From contig JAEYNO010000448.1 of NCBI GenBank assembly GCA_023412515.1, forward strand, positions 1 to 21,016: a stretch of 21,016 nt of DNA, in the 5' to 3' direction. Below the pieces are notes generated by a model, which saw only the letters and a program-made list of their open reading frames with translations, had not been told where the DNA came from and made no database searches. Shown here piece by piece: positions 1 to 7,999 of the stretch (position 1 is the first letter of the stretch; each line of letters starts with the position of its first letter). A program made the position numbers and the translations under genes. This DNA comes from Actinomycetes bacterium (GTDB taxonomy: Bacteria > Actinomycetota > Actinomycetes > Actinomycetales > Cellulomonadaceae).

Positions 1-1001
1 GCCGCGTCGAGGTCCGCCAGGTCGCCCCGCCCGAACAGCGCCTGGCTGGCCGCCACGACCGCGTCGGCCGCGTCGCCACCGTGCACGAGCGCCGTCACGT
101 CGTACGCCAGCGCCCGCTGCGCCTCGCGCGCCGCGGGCCGCTCGGCCACCGCCGCCTCGAGCTCGGCGATCTGCTCGCGCGTGCGGAACGTGAACACCTT
201 GAGGTAGCGCACGACGTCGGCGTCGTCGGTGTTCACCCAGAACTGGTAGAAGGCGTACGGCGTCATCATGTCGGGCGCCAGCCAGATGGCGCCGCCCTCC
301 GACTTGCCGAACTTCGTGCCGTCGGCCTTGGTGATGAGCGGCGTCGTCAGCGCGTGCACGGGCGTGCGGTCGGTCTTGCGGATCAGCTCGACCCCGGACA
401 GCAGGTTGCCCCACTGGTCGTTGCCGCCGGTCTGCAGCGTGCAGCCGTGACGGCGGTGCAGCTCGAGGTAGTCGAGCCCCTGCAGGATCTGGTAGCTGAA
501 CTCGGTGAACGAGATGCCCTCGTCGCTCTCGAGCCGGCGCGCCACCGTGTCCTTGGCGAGCATGGTCCCCAGGCGGAAGTGCTTGCCCACGTCGCGCAGG
601 AAGTCGATCGCCGACAGCGGCGCGGTCCACTCGAGGTTGTTGACCATGCGCGCCGGGTTGTCGCCCTCGAAGTCGAGGAACCGCTCGATCTGCGCACGCA
701 GCCGGTCGACCCACTCGGCGACGGTCTCGCGGGTGTTGAGCACGCGCTCGCCCGACATGCGGGGGTCGCCGATGAGCCCCGTCGCGCCGCCGACGAGGGC
801 CAGCGGACGGTGGCCGGCGAGCTGCAGGTGACGCATCACCACCAGCTGCACGAGGTGCCCGTGGTGCAGGCTCGGCGCCGTCGGGTCGAAGCCGGTGTAG
901 AAGGTCACGGGGCCCTGCGCCAGCGCGGCGGCCAGCGCGTCACGCTCGGTCGTCTGGGCGATCAGCCCACGCCACTCGAGCTCGTCCAGGATGTCGGTCA
1001 C
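1..1001 (-). CDS. tyrS: tyrosyl-tRNA synthetase, C-terminus outside window
   Basis: Class I aminoacyl-tRNA synthetase that charges tRNA-Tyr in the cytoplasm. The GTG start at 1001 is preceded by GAGGAG with a 6-nt spacer, and the protein begins VTDILDELEWRGLIAQTTER. The ATP-binding HIGH-type motif is PSLHHGHL (about residues 43-50), after YTGFDPTAPS, which is typical of bacterial TyrRS. The KMSKS-type loop is TKFGKSEGG near residues 229-237. About 333 codons are present, so roughly the last 90 residues, normally including the S4-like tRNA-binding domain, lie before position 1. It follows the DNA glycosylase after 76 nt on the same strand and could be cotranscribed or have its own promoter in that gap; I see no clear promoter there. 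Identity is certain from motifs. Confidence 0.96.
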   Translation of the reverse strand, partial: MTDILDELEWRGLIAQTTERDALAAALAQGPVTFYTGFDPTAPSLHHGHLVQLVVMRHLQLAGHRPLALVGGATGLIGDPRMSGERVLNTRETVAEWVDRLRAQIERFLDFEGDNPARMVNNLEWTAPLSAIDFLRDVGKHFRLGTMLAKDTVARRLESDEGISFTEFSYQILQGLDYLELHRRHGCTLQTGGNDQWGNLLSGVELIRKTDRTPVHALTTPLITKADGTKFGKSEGGAIWLAPDMMTPYAFYQFWVNTDDADVVRYLKVFTFRTREQIAELEAAVAERPAAREAQRALAYDVTALVHGGDAADAVVAASQALFGRGDLADLDA

Positions 1002-1077
1002 GTCGTTCTCCTCGGTCGGACGCGGACGCCCGGTGTCGGGTCCACGTCGGGGGTCTGGGTGCGACGCGCGCTCCGCG

Positions 1078-1803
1078 TCAGGCCGACGCCGTCGCCCCGC
1101 CGGGGGCGTCTGCCGACGTCGGCGAGCGATAGGCCGGACGGTAGGCCGAGACCGTCGGCTCGTTGGTCAGCCACAGGCGCCACGGGTGGCGCAGCCCGTC
1201 ACCGCCGGGGCCGGACACCCCGACCCGCGGTCCGGTCGCGATCGCGGGCAGGACGCTCGCCGGGTCACGCCGTCGCAGCACGACCGCTCCCCCGGGCTCG
1301 GTCAGGTCGGCCCCGTTGGCGTCCAGGTCGAGCCCGAGGCACACGGCCAGCCGGGCCGGACCGCGCGCGAGCTGGCGCCGGTTGTCGACCACGCCCGCGG
1401 ACTCGCGGCGCCGCCACGCGAGGTCAGCGCCCTGCACGACCTCGCCCGCGCGCAGCAGCACCGCGGCCGCGCGGCCCGTGGGCTCGGCCACCACGTTGAG
1501 GCAGTGGTGCAGCCCGAGGTGGCGGTAGACGTAGAGCCGACCGGGCTCGGCGAACATCGCCGCGTTGCGCGCCGTCCGCCCGCGGAACGCGTGCGAGCCC
1601 GGGTCGTCGCCGCCGCCGTACGCCTCGACCTCGGTGACGCGGACGGTGACGTCGCCCTCGGCGCTGCGCGCCGTGAGGAACGCGCCGAGCAGGTCGTGCG
1701 CGACCGCCATGACGTCACGCGCGTACCAGGTGCGCGCGGGGACGCCCCCGACGCCGGCGACGACCTCGTCGCCGGGACCGGGCGTCGTCTCGGCCGCGTT
1801 CAC
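1078..1803 (-). CDS. 3-methyladenine DNA glycosylase (AAG/MPG family)
   Basis: Monofunctional glycosylase that removes alkylated purines (3-methyladenine, hypoxanthine) from DNA, starting base excision repair. The protein is 241 aa. The family core is intact: TEVEAYGGGDDPGSHAF (about residues 57-73) carries the catalytic Glu and conserved Tyr, followed by RTARNAAMF and the substrate-pocket block YVYRHLGLHHCLNVV (about 91-105), then RGPARL. Size and order match the AAG fold rather than the HhH-type AlkA. The GTG start at 1803 overlaps the stop of the upstream kinase gene by GTGA, which argues for translational coupling. The first about 22 residues are Gly/Pro/Ala-rich and probably disordered. 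The C-terminal tail after WRLW is also family-typical, with some low-complexity extension. Confidence 0.93.
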   Translation of the reverse strand: MNAAETTPGPGDEVVAGVGGVPARTWYARDVMAVAHDLLGAFLTARSAEGDVTVRVTEVEAYGGGDDPGSHAFRGRTARNAAMFAEPGRLYVYRHLGLHHCLNVVAEPTGRAAAVLLRAGEVVQGADLAWRRRESAGVVDNRRQLARGPARLAVCLGLDLDANGADLTEPGGAVVLRRRDPASVLPAIATGPRVGVSGPGGDGLRHPWRLWLTNEPTVSAYRPAYRSPTSADAPGGATASA

Positions 1804-2405
1804 GTGGTCATCATGCCAAACGCGTCGAGCCGCACGTCGGCGCGTCCGCGCGTGCCCTCGCGCGCGAAGTGCGCGCGCTCGAGCGCCATCCACGCGAGCC
1901 AGTGCGCACGTTCGTGCGCACCGTCGCGCGCGAGGCCGCGCGCGAGGCGGACGTCGTCGGCGGCCTCGACCCACACCGTGAGGGTCGCGAGGCCGTCGAC
2001 CGCGCGCCGCGCCGACCCGCACCCCTCGAGGACCAGGACGTCGGGGACGGCGACGTCCACCCAGCCCGCGAGGCGCCCGGCCGCCCAGTCGTACCGCTGG
2101 TAGCGCGCCGGGCGGCCGCGGCGCAGCGGCTCGAGCACCTGGGCGCGCAGCCGCGGCCAGAGCGTCCCGTCGAGCCCGGTCCACCCGTCGTACAGGTCGT
2201 CCAGACCGAGCACGGTCGCACGCGCACCGGTCGCACGCGCCGCGTCGGCCACGCGGGCCGCGAACGTCGTCTTGCCCGAGCCGGCCGGGCCGTCGACCGC
2301 GAGCAGGCGGACCGGCCCCAGACGCGCCGGACCCGCGAGGACCCGCTTCGCCACGGTGGCCGCGGCGTCGACCGGCCCGCTCACGGCTGCCGGCGACGCG
2401 TCCAC
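1800..2405 (-). CDS. uridine-kinase-like P-loop NTPase
   Basis: Predicted 201-aa cytoplasmic P-loop kinase. The Walker A motif is GPAGSGKT (residues about 39-46) after a hydrophobic beta strand (RLLAVD). A LGLDDLYDGW segment follows, equivalent to the acidic substrate/metal site of the uridine kinase/phosphoribulokinase group, and then RYDW and a DVLVLEGCGS strand that fits a Walker B-like position. This matches small actinobacterial proteins usually labelled uridine kinase; the real substrate cannot be read from sequence. The start used is GTG 2405; no strong Shine-Dalgarno sequence is visible. The stop overlaps the glycosylase start by 4 bp, so the two are probably made together, perhaps linking nucleoside salvage with base repair (inference). 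Confidence 0.75.
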   Translation of the reverse strand: MDASPAAVSGPVDAAATVAKRVLAGPARLGPVRLLAVDGPAGSGKTTFAARVADAARATGARATVLGLDDLYDGWTGLDGTLWPRLRAQVLEPLRRGRPARYQRYDWAAGRLAGWVDVAVPDVLVLEGCGSARRAVDGLATLTVWVEAADDVRLARGLARDGAHERAHWLAWMALERAHFAREGTRGRADVRLDAFGMMTT

Positions 2406-2431
2406 GCGGCCATGATGCCCGACCGTGCGAG

Positions 2432-2488
2432 GGCGCCCGCCCCGACCGGCCGCACCGGACCACCGGCGGGACGGGGCCGGCGGGCGCC
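2432..2488 (-). terminator. possible stem-loop after the chemoreceptor gene
   Basis: A perfect 10-bp inverted repeat (arms 2432-2441 and 2479-2488, GGCGCCCGCC paired with GGCGGGCGCC) lies 10 nt past the chemoreceptor stop codon. The loop is about 37 nt and GC-rich, with smaller internal pairings. There is no U-tract, which is common in high-GC actinobacteria. The large loop makes this a weak call. Confidence 0.3.
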
Positions 2489-2498
2489 GTCGCGCACG

Positions 2499-3740
2499 TC
2501 AGACGCGGAACGTGCCGACGAGCTCGCCGACCTGCCCGAACCCCGACGCGATGGCCGTCACGTGCCCGCTCGCCTCGTCGAGGCGCTCGGTCGTGGCGCT
2601 CATGCGCCCCGCGACCGCCGACGACGTGGTCGCGATCTGGCCGACGCCCTCGGCGGCACGCGTGACGCCGCGCGTCATCTCGGCCGTCGTCGCGCTCTGC
2701 TCCTCGACCGCCGCCGCGATGGTCGACTGGTGGTCGCTGATGCGGCCGATCACGTCGGTGATGCGCGTGATCGCCTCGACCGCGGCGGTCGTGTCGGCCT
2801 GGATCGCGTCGACGCGGCGCGCGATGTCGTCGGTCGCCTGCGCGGTCTCGCCCGCGAGCTCCTTGACCTCACCGGCCACGACCGCGAAGCCCTTACCCGC
2901 CTCACCCGCGCGCGCCGCCTCGATGGTCGCGTTGAGCGCGAGCAGGTTGGTCTGCTCGGCGATCGACGTGATGAGCTTGACGACGTTCCCGATCTGCGTC
3001 GACGACTCGCCGAGCCGCGCCACCGTGTCGGCGGCCTCGCGCGCGGCGTCCTGCGCGTCGCGCGCGACCCGCACGGCGTCGTCGGTGCTCGTCGCGATCT
3101 CCCGGATCGAGGCGCCCATCTGCTCGGCGCCCGCCGCGACGGCCTGCACGGTGTGCGCGACGTCCGCGGCCGACGCCGCGAGCGACCGCGCGTCGCCGTC
3201 GACGACCCCGGCCTCGCGGCGCAGCTCGACGTTGCCCGTGTCGAGCGCACGCGCGTCGTCGGCCAGCTCACCGACCTGACGGGTCACGCCGGCGAGCGAG
3301 GTCTGCAGCGCGTCCAGGCCCGCGTCCAGCGAGCGGGCCGCGACGCCGATCTGGTCGCCGTTGTCCATGCGGGCGCGGGCCGTGAGGTCGCCCCGCTCGA
3401 TCGACCCCGCCACGGCGACCAGCCGCTGCAGCTCGCGCTCCATGCTGCGCGAGCCGACGCGTGCGAGCACGAACCCGAGGACGCCGGTCAGCACCGCGAC
3501 GCCGAGCACGAGCTGCGTCGTGCGGGTCGCGAGCGCGTCGACGTCCGCGTCCGCGGCGGTCATGGACCGCAGGCCCGTCACCGCGATGCCGGCCGTGACG
3601 GTCAGCAGCACGACCATGACGGTCGCGAGCATCGCGACCTTGCCGCGCACGCCGACGTTCGCGAACCAGCGCTGCACGCCGTTGAGGTCGGACAGGTAGG
3701 GCTCGACCGGGGTCGACGGGGCGTGGCCGGAGGCTGCCAT
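2499..3740 (-). CDS. methyl-accepting chemotaxis protein without a sensor domain
   Basis: Chemoreceptor of 413 aa that would control CheA through CheW. Order: a cytoplasmic N-terminus of about 30 residues; TM1 near residues 33-56; an outer loop of only about 20 residues; TM2 near 77-97; a HAMP domain (SMERELQRLVAVAGSIERGDL and following); then a long methylation/signalling coiled coil. The hairpin tip contains EAARAGEAGKGFAVVA, the near-invariant MCP signature, preceded by NLLALNATI. The outer loop is too short for a ligand-binding domain, so it may sense membrane state, energy or redox, or work with a partner. No C-terminal NWETF-type CheR tether is present; it ends GTFRV. ATG 3740 is chosen because AAGG sits 5 nt upstream; a GTG at 3746 is the alternative. 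It stands alone, downstream of argH. Confidence 0.93.
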   Translation of the reverse strand: MAASGHAPSTPVEPYLSDLNGVQRWFANVGVRGKVAMLATVMVVLLTVTAGIAVTGLRSMTAADADVDALATRTTQLVLGVAVLTGVLGFVLARVGSRSMERELQRLVAVAGSIERGDLTARARMDNGDQIGVAARSLDAGLDALQTSLAGVTRQVGELADDARALDTGNVELRREAGVVDGDARSLAASAADVAHTVQAVAAGAEQMGASIREIATSTDDAVRVARDAQDAAREAADTVARLGESSTQIGNVVKLITSIAEQTNLLALNATIEAARAGEAGKGFAVVAGEVKELAGETAQATDDIARRVDAIQADTTAAVEAITRITDVIGRISDHQSTIAAAVEEQSATTAEMTRGVTRAAEGVGQIATTSSAVAGRMSATTERLDEASGHVTAIASGFGQVGELVGTFRV

Positions 3741-3790
3741 GGTCACCTTCTCGCTGCGGGGGCGCTGCAGTGCGCCGCTCCCCTGCCGCG

Positions 3791-3816
3791 ATCGGCCGCG
3801 CCGGGTCGTTCCTGAG
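3791..3816 (-). promoter_or_regulatory. possible FliA (sigma-28 type) promoter for the chemoreceptor
   Basis: On the minus strand CTCA (3813-3816) is followed after exactly 16 nt by GCCGAT (3791-3796). This fits the CTCA-N15-17-GCCGA form that I recall for FliA-dependent motility promoters in the actinobacterium Actinoplanes missouriensis. It lies about 50 nt upstream of the chemoreceptor ATG in the 96-nt argH-to-chemoreceptor gap. Transcription would start near 3785, leaving a short leader with the AAGG ribosome-binding site. The -35 half is short, so chance occurrence is possible. Confidence 0.45.
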
Positions 3817-3836
3817 GGGACCGGCCCCGGGGACCG

Positions 3837-5255
3837 TCAGACGGTGCGCGCCGCACGCAGCCGGGCCACGGCGTCACGCGCGCGGCCGAGCTGCTCGGCG
3901 ACCCGCACGGGCGCGGTGCCCCCGACGGCGTCGCGCGACGCGAGCGAGCCCTCGACCGACAGCACGGCCCGCACGCCGGGCGTGAGGTGCGGGCTGATCG
4001 CGGCGAGGTCGTCGTCCGACAGGTCCCACAGCTCGATGCCGCGCTCCTCGCAGACCCGGACGCACGCCCCCGCGACCTCGTGCGCCACGCGGAACGGCAC
4101 GCCCTCGCGCACGAGCCACTCGGCGACGTCCGTCGCGAGCGAGAAGCCCTGCGGCGCGAGCGCCGCCATGCGCTCGGTGTCGAACGTCAGCGTCGCGACC
4201 ATGCCCGCGAACGCGGGCAGCAGCACCGTGAGCTGGTCGACCTGGTCGAACACCGGCTCCTTGTCCTCCTGCAGGTCGCGGTTGTACGCGAGCGGCAGGC
4301 CCTTGAGCGTCGTCAGCAGGCCCGTGAGGTCGCCCACCAGGCGCCCCGCCTTGCCGCGCGCGAGCTCGGCGACGTCCGGGTTCTTCTTCTGCGGCATGAT
4401 GCTCGACCCCGTGGAGTAGGCGTCGTGCAGGCGCACGAAGCCGAACTCCTTGGTCGCCCAGAGCACGACCTCCTCGGCGAGCCGCGACAGGTCGACCGCC
4501 GTCATGGCCGCGACGAACGCGAACTCGGCGACGACGTCGCGCGACGCCGTGCCGTCGATCGAGTTCTCCACGGGACCGTCGAAGCCGAGCTCGGCGGCGA
4601 CCTTCGCCGGGTCGAGCCCGAGCGAGGACCCCGCCAGCGCGCCCGAGCCGTACGGCGAGCGCGCGGCGCGCGCGTCCCAGTCGGCCCACCGCTCGACGTC
4701 GCGCAGCAGCGGCCACGCGTGCGCCAGCAGGTGGTGCGCGAGCAGCACGGGCTGCGCGTGCTGCAGGTGGGTGCGGCCCGGCATGGGCGCGTCGCCCGCG
4801 ACCTCGGCCTGCGCGACGAGCGCGTCGACGACGTCGAGCACGAGGCCCGACAGCACGCGCGACTGGCGCCGCAGGTACATGCGCACGAGCGTCGCGATCT
4901 GGTCGTTGCGGGAGCGCCCGGCGCGCAGCTTGCCGCCGAGCTCGGTCCCGGCCCGCTCGATGAGACCGCGCTCGAGCGCGGTGTGCACGTCCTCGTCGTC
5001 CGGCGTGGGCGCGAACGCACCCGACGTGACGTCCGCCCGCAGGCGTTCGAGCGCGTCGACCATGCCGGCGACCTCGGCGTCCGACAGCAGGCCGGCGGCG
5101 TGCAGCACGTGCGCGTGCGCGACCGATCCGGTGATGTCGTCGTCCGCGAGGCGCCAGTCGAAGTGCGTCGAGCGCGAGAGGTCGGCGAGGGCCGCCGCGG
5201 GGCCGGACGCGAAGCGTCCGCCCCACAGCGCGAGCGGGCCGGGCTGGGCGGTCAC
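3837..5255 (-). CDS. argH: argininosuccinate lyase
   Basis: Last step of arginine synthesis: cleaves argininosuccinate to arginine and fumarate. The protein is 472 aa, normal for the family, a homotetramer of the fumarase/aspartase superfamily. Visible signatures: LWGGRFASGP at the N-terminus; GGKLRAGRSRNDQ (substrate binding); PGRTHLQHAQP; SPYGSGALAGSSLGLD; and the superfamily loop GSSIMPQKKNPDVAELAR with the mobile catalytic Ser. GTG 5255 overlaps the argG stop by GTGA, so it is translationally coupled and belongs to the argGH unit behind the ARG box at 6521-6554. An upstream in-frame extension exists but is ruled out by argG. Confidence 0.98.
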   Translation of the reverse strand: MTAQPGPLALWGGRFASGPAAALADLSRSTHFDWRLADDDITGSVAHAHVLHAAGLLSDAEVAGMVDALERLRADVTSGAFAPTPDDEDVHTALERGLIERAGTELGGKLRAGRSRNDQIATLVRMYLRRQSRVLSGLVLDVVDALVAQAEVAGDAPMPGRTHLQHAQPVLLAHHLLAHAWPLLRDVERWADWDARAARSPYGSGALAGSSLGLDPAKVAAELGFDGPVENSIDGTASRDVVAEFAFVAAMTAVDLSRLAEEVVLWATKEFGFVRLHDAYSTGSSIMPQKKNPDVAELARGKAGRLVGDLTGLLTTLKGLPLAYNRDLQEDKEPVFDQVDQLTVLLPAFAGMVATLTFDTERMAALAPQGFSLATDVAEWLVREGVPFRVAHEVAGACVRVCEERGIELWDLSDDDLAAISPHLTPGVRAVLSVEGSLASRDAVGGTAPVRVAEQLGRARDAVARLRAARTV

Positions 5256-6490
5256 GCGTCGATGCCCCCCTGCGTGCCGAGGTCGGGCGCGTTGCCGAAC
5301 TTGACGTCGCGCGCCGCGGCGAGCTTGGAGCTCAGGCCGTAGATCTCGATGAACCCCTTCGCGGCGGACTGGTCGAACGTGTCGCCCGTGTCGTACGTCG
5401 CGAGGTTGAAGTCGTACAGGCTCGAGTCGGAGCGGCGACCCGAGACGGTCGCGCGGCCGCCGTGCAGCACGAGGCGCACCTCGCCCGAGACGTAGCGCTG
5501 CGTGTCCTCGACGAAGACGTCGAGCGACTTCTTCAGGGGCGAGAACCACTGGCCGTCGTAGACCAGCTCGGTCCAGCGCTGCTCGACGCCGCGCTTGAAG
5601 CGGGCCTGCTCACGCTCGACGGTGACGTTCTCGAGCTCCTGGTGCGCCGCGATGAGCGCGATCGCGCCGGGGGCCTCGTAGACCTCGCGCGACTTGATGC
5701 CGACCAGGCGGTCCTCGACGATGTCGATCCGGCCGACGCCCTGCGCGCCAGCGCGGCGGTTCATCTCCTGGATCGCCTGCAGCGGGGTCACCGGCACGCC
5801 GTCGAGCGCGACGGGCACGCCCTGCTCGAACGTGATGACGACCTCGTCGGCGACCGGCGGGAACGTCGGGTCGTCGGTGTAGGTGTAGACGTCCTTGGTC
5901 GGGCCGTTCCAGATGTCCTCGAGGAACCCGGTCTCGACCGCACGGCCCCACACGTTCTGGTCGATCGAGAACGGGTTGTGCTTGGTGGTCGCGATCGGCA
6001 GCTGGTGCTTCTCGGCGTACTCGATGGCCTTGTCGCGCGTGAGCGCGAGGTCGCGGACGGGCGCGAGGCACTTGAGGTCGGGCGCGAGCGAGGTGATGCC
6101 GACCTCGAAGCGGACCTGGTCGTTGCCCTTGCCGGTGCAGCCGTGCGCGACGGTGGTCGCGCCGAACTGGCGCGCCGCGCGCACGAGGTGCTTGACGATG
6201 ACCGGGCGCGAGAGTGCCGAGACCAGCGGGTACCGGTCGAGGTACAGGCCGTTGGCCTTGAGCGCCGGCATGCAGTACTCGGTGGCGAACTCGTCGCGCG
6301 CGTCGGCGACGTACGCCTCGACCGCGCCGCAGTCGAGCGCGCGTCGGCGGATGACCTCGAGGTCCTCGCCGCCCTGGCCGACGTCGACCGCGACGGCGAT
6401 CACCTCGGCACCGGTGGCCTCGGCGATCCAGCCGATGCCCACCGAGGTGTCGAGGCCGCCGGAGTACGCGAGGACGACGCGTTCGGTCAT
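5252..6490 (-). CDS. argG: argininosuccinate synthase
   Basis: ATP-dependent condensation of citrulline and aspartate to argininosuccinate. The protein is 412 aa. The N-terminal PP-loop (AYSGGLDTS, residues about 9-17) binds ATP, followed by VAVDVGQGG. HGCTGKGNDQVRFE is the conserved Gly-rich citrulline/aspartate site. The later block ATTKHNPFSIDQNVWGR is family-typical, and the C-terminal helix used for tetramerisation is present. ATG 6490 is preceded by AAGGAGAG at a normal distance. It has its own 73-nt upstream region with a tandem ARG box, so it can be transcribed apart from argCJBDFR. It overlaps argH by 4 bp. Confidence 0.98.
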   Translation of the reverse strand: MTERVVLAYSGGLDTSVGIGWIAEATGAEVIAVAVDVGQGGEDLEVIRRRALDCGAVEAYVADARDEFATEYCMPALKANGLYLDRYPLVSALSRPVIVKHLVRAARQFGATTVAHGCTGKGNDQVRFEVGITSLAPDLKCLAPVRDLALTRDKAIEYAEKHQLPIATTKHNPFSIDQNVWGRAVETGFLEDIWNGPTKDVYTYTDDPTFPPVADEVVITFEQGVPVALDGVPVTPLQAIQEMNRRAGAQGVGRIDIVEDRLVGIKSREVYEAPGAIALIAAHQELENVTVEREQARFKRGVEQRWTELVYDGQWFSPLKKSLDVFVEDTQRYVSGEVRLVLHGGRATVSGRRSDSSLYDFNLATYDTGDTFDQSAAKGFIEIYGLSSKLAAARDVKFGNAPDLGTQGGIDA

Positions 6491-6520
6491 GTCAGGTTCT
6501 CTCCTTCATCGAGGTCTGCA

Positions 6521-6554
6521 TGCATGAACATACATCCACATGCGGACCTATTCA
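6521..6554 (-). promoter_or_regulatory. tandem ARG box (ArgR operator) before argG
   Basis: Two 14-bp ArgR half-palindrome cores lie 6 bp apart. Box 1 (6521-6534) reads TGTATGTTCATGCA on the minus strand, an exact fit to TGnAT-N4-ATnCA. Box 2 (6541-6554) reads TGAATAGGTCCGCA, with two mismatches in the right half. The centre-to-centre spacing of 20 bp matches adjacent 18-bp ARG boxes as known for ArgR/AhrC hexamers. The AT content stands out sharply from the surroundings. Box 1 is identical over 14 bp to the one before argC. Confidence 0.88.
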
Positions 6555-6563
6555 TAACTGGGG

Positions 6564-7070
6564 TCAGCCCTCGGCGGCGAGCGCGAGGAACCGCGCCGCG
6601 AGCGCGTCGCCCCCGGCCGGGTCCCGCGAGATGACGAGCACCGTGTCGTCGCCCGCGATCGTCCCGAGCACCGACGGCAGCACCGAGTGGTCGATCGCCG
6701 ACGCCAGCAGCTGCGCACCCCCCGGCGGGGTGCGCAGCACCACGAGGTTGCCCGACGCCTCGGCCGTGACCAGCAGCTCGGCGCTCAGGCGCACGAGCCG
6801 CGCCGCGAGCTGCTCGGTGTCGGCCATGGTCGGCGTGCGGTCGCCGCCCTCGGCCGGCACGGCGTACGCGAGCGCACCCGTCGCCGTGCGGATCTTCACG
6901 GCGCGCAGCTCGACCAGGTCGCGGCTGAGGGTCGCCTGCGTGACCGTCACGCCCTCGTCCGCGAGCAGCCCCGCGAGCTCGCCCTGCGAGTGCACCGTGC
7001 CGCGCTGCAGCAGCGACACGATGAGCGCGTGCCGCGCGGCCTTCGTCGCCGCGACCGTCGGCGTGCTCAT
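6564..7070 (-). CDS. argR: arginine repressor
   Basis: Transcription factor of 168 aa that represses arginine biosynthesis when arginine is bound. The N-terminal winged helix-turn-helix includes SQGELAGLLADEGVTVTQ followed by ATLSRDLVELRAVK, the standard ArgR recognition region. The C-terminal hexamerisation and arginine-binding domain contains LGTIAGDDTVLVI, where the Asp pair contacts arginine. ATG 7070 overlaps the argF stop by ATGA, so the repressor is the last gene of argCJBDFR and is under its own control. Its operators are visible at 6521-6554 and 12599-12632. Confidence 0.97.
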   Translation of the reverse strand: MSTPTVAATKAARHALIVSLLQRGTVHSQGELAGLLADEGVTVTQATLSRDLVELRAVKIRTATGALAYAVPAEGGDRTPTMADTEQLAARLVRLSAELLVTAEASGNLVVLRTPPGGAQLLASAIDHSVLPSVLGTIAGDDTVLVISRDPAGGDALAARFLALAAEG

Positions 7071-7999
7071 GCGTGCTCCAGCAGGAACGTCAGCAGCGCC
7101 TTCTGCGCGTGCAGCCGGTTCTCGGCCTCGTCCCACACGACCGACTGCGGGCCGTCGAGCACGTCGGCGGTGATCTCCTTGCCGCGGTACGCGGGCAGGC
7201 AGTGCAGCACGAGCGCGCCGGGCGCCGCGAGCGCGAGCGCCTCGGCGTCGAGCCGGAACGGCACGAACCGCGCCTCGTCGTCCGCGTCCCGCGCGTCCTG
7301 GCCCATCGACGTCCATGTGTCGGTCGCCACGACGTCCGCGCCCGCGACCGCGTCCGCCAGGTCGTGCACGACCGTGACCGAGCCGCCCGTGCCCGCCGCG
7401 ACGCGCTCGGCGTCCGCGACCACCGCCGGGTCCGGCGACGCGTCCGCCGGCGCCCCCACCCGCACGTGCATGCCCGCCGTCGCGCCGCCCAGCAGGTACG
7501 AGTGCGCCATGTTGTTCGCGCCGTCGCCGACGTACGCGAGCGTCGTGCCCGGCAGCGCCGCGACACCCCCGCGGTGCTGCGCGACGGTCGTGAGGTCCGC
7601 GAGCACCTGGCACGGGTGGAACTCGTCCGTCAGCGCGTTCACCACGGGGACGCCCGCGAGCACGGCCATCTCCTCGATGCGGGTCTGCGCGTGCGTGCGC
7701 CACACGATCGCGGCGACCTGCCGCCCGAGCACGCGCGCGGTGTCGGCGATCGACTCGCGCTCGCCGATGCGGGCCAGTCCCCCGTCGACCGGCAGCGGGA
7801 AGCCGCCGAGCTCGGCGATGCCCGTGAGGAAGCTGACCTGCGTGCGCAGCGTCGGCTTGTCGAAGATCGCCGCGACCGCGCGCGGGCCCGACAGCGGCGT
7901 GCGGATGAACCGGTCGTCGCGAAACGCGAGCGCGAGCTCGATCACGGCGGCCTGCTCGCGGTGCGACAGGTCGTCGTCGCGCAGGAAGTGGCGGGTCAC
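7067..7999 (-). CDS. argF: ornithine carbamoyltransferase
   Basis: Makes citrulline from ornithine and carbamoyl phosphate. The protein is 310 aa, usual for the anabolic trimeric enzyme. Motifs: FDKPTLRTQVSF (about residues 45-56) in place of the usual FEKxSTRTRxSF carbamoyl-phosphate loop; FHPCQVLADL (HPxQ); DGANNMAHS (ornithine site); DTWTSMGQ; and HCLPAYRGKEI (HCLP, with the ornithine-activating Cys). The carbamoyl-phosphate loop therefore reads TLRTQ rather than STRTR; the key R-T pair is kept. GTG 7999 overlaps the argD stop by 4 bp. The operon context makes argF certain over aspartate carbamoyltransferase or N-acetylornithine carbamoyltransferase. Confidence 0.96.
   Translation of the reverse strand: MTRHFLRDDDLSHREQAAVIELALAFRDDRFIRTPLSGPRAVAAIFDKPTLRTQVSFLTGIAELGGFPLPVDGGLARIGERESIADTARVLGRQVAAIVWRTHAQTRIEEMAVLAGVPVVNALTDEFHPCQVLADLTTVAQHRGGVAALPGTTLAYVGDGANNMAHSYLLGGATAGMHVRVGAPADASPDPAVVADAERVAAGTGGSVTVVHDLADAVAGADVVATDTWTSMGQDARDADDEARFVPFRLDAEALALAAPGALVLHCLPAYRGKEITADVLDGPQSVVWDEAENRLHAQKALLTFLLEHA

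Noticed and set aside
81..1499. Long plus-strand ORF of 472 codons opposite tyrS and the glycosylase
   Set aside because: It is Arg/Ala-rich with no domain; the opposite strand encodes clear TyrRS and glycosylase motifs. A GC-bias shadow.
1869..3815. Plus-strand ORF of 648 codons opposite the kinase-like gene and the chemoreceptor
   Set aside because: Low-complexity Arg/Asp/Ala sequence in the antisense frame of real genes.
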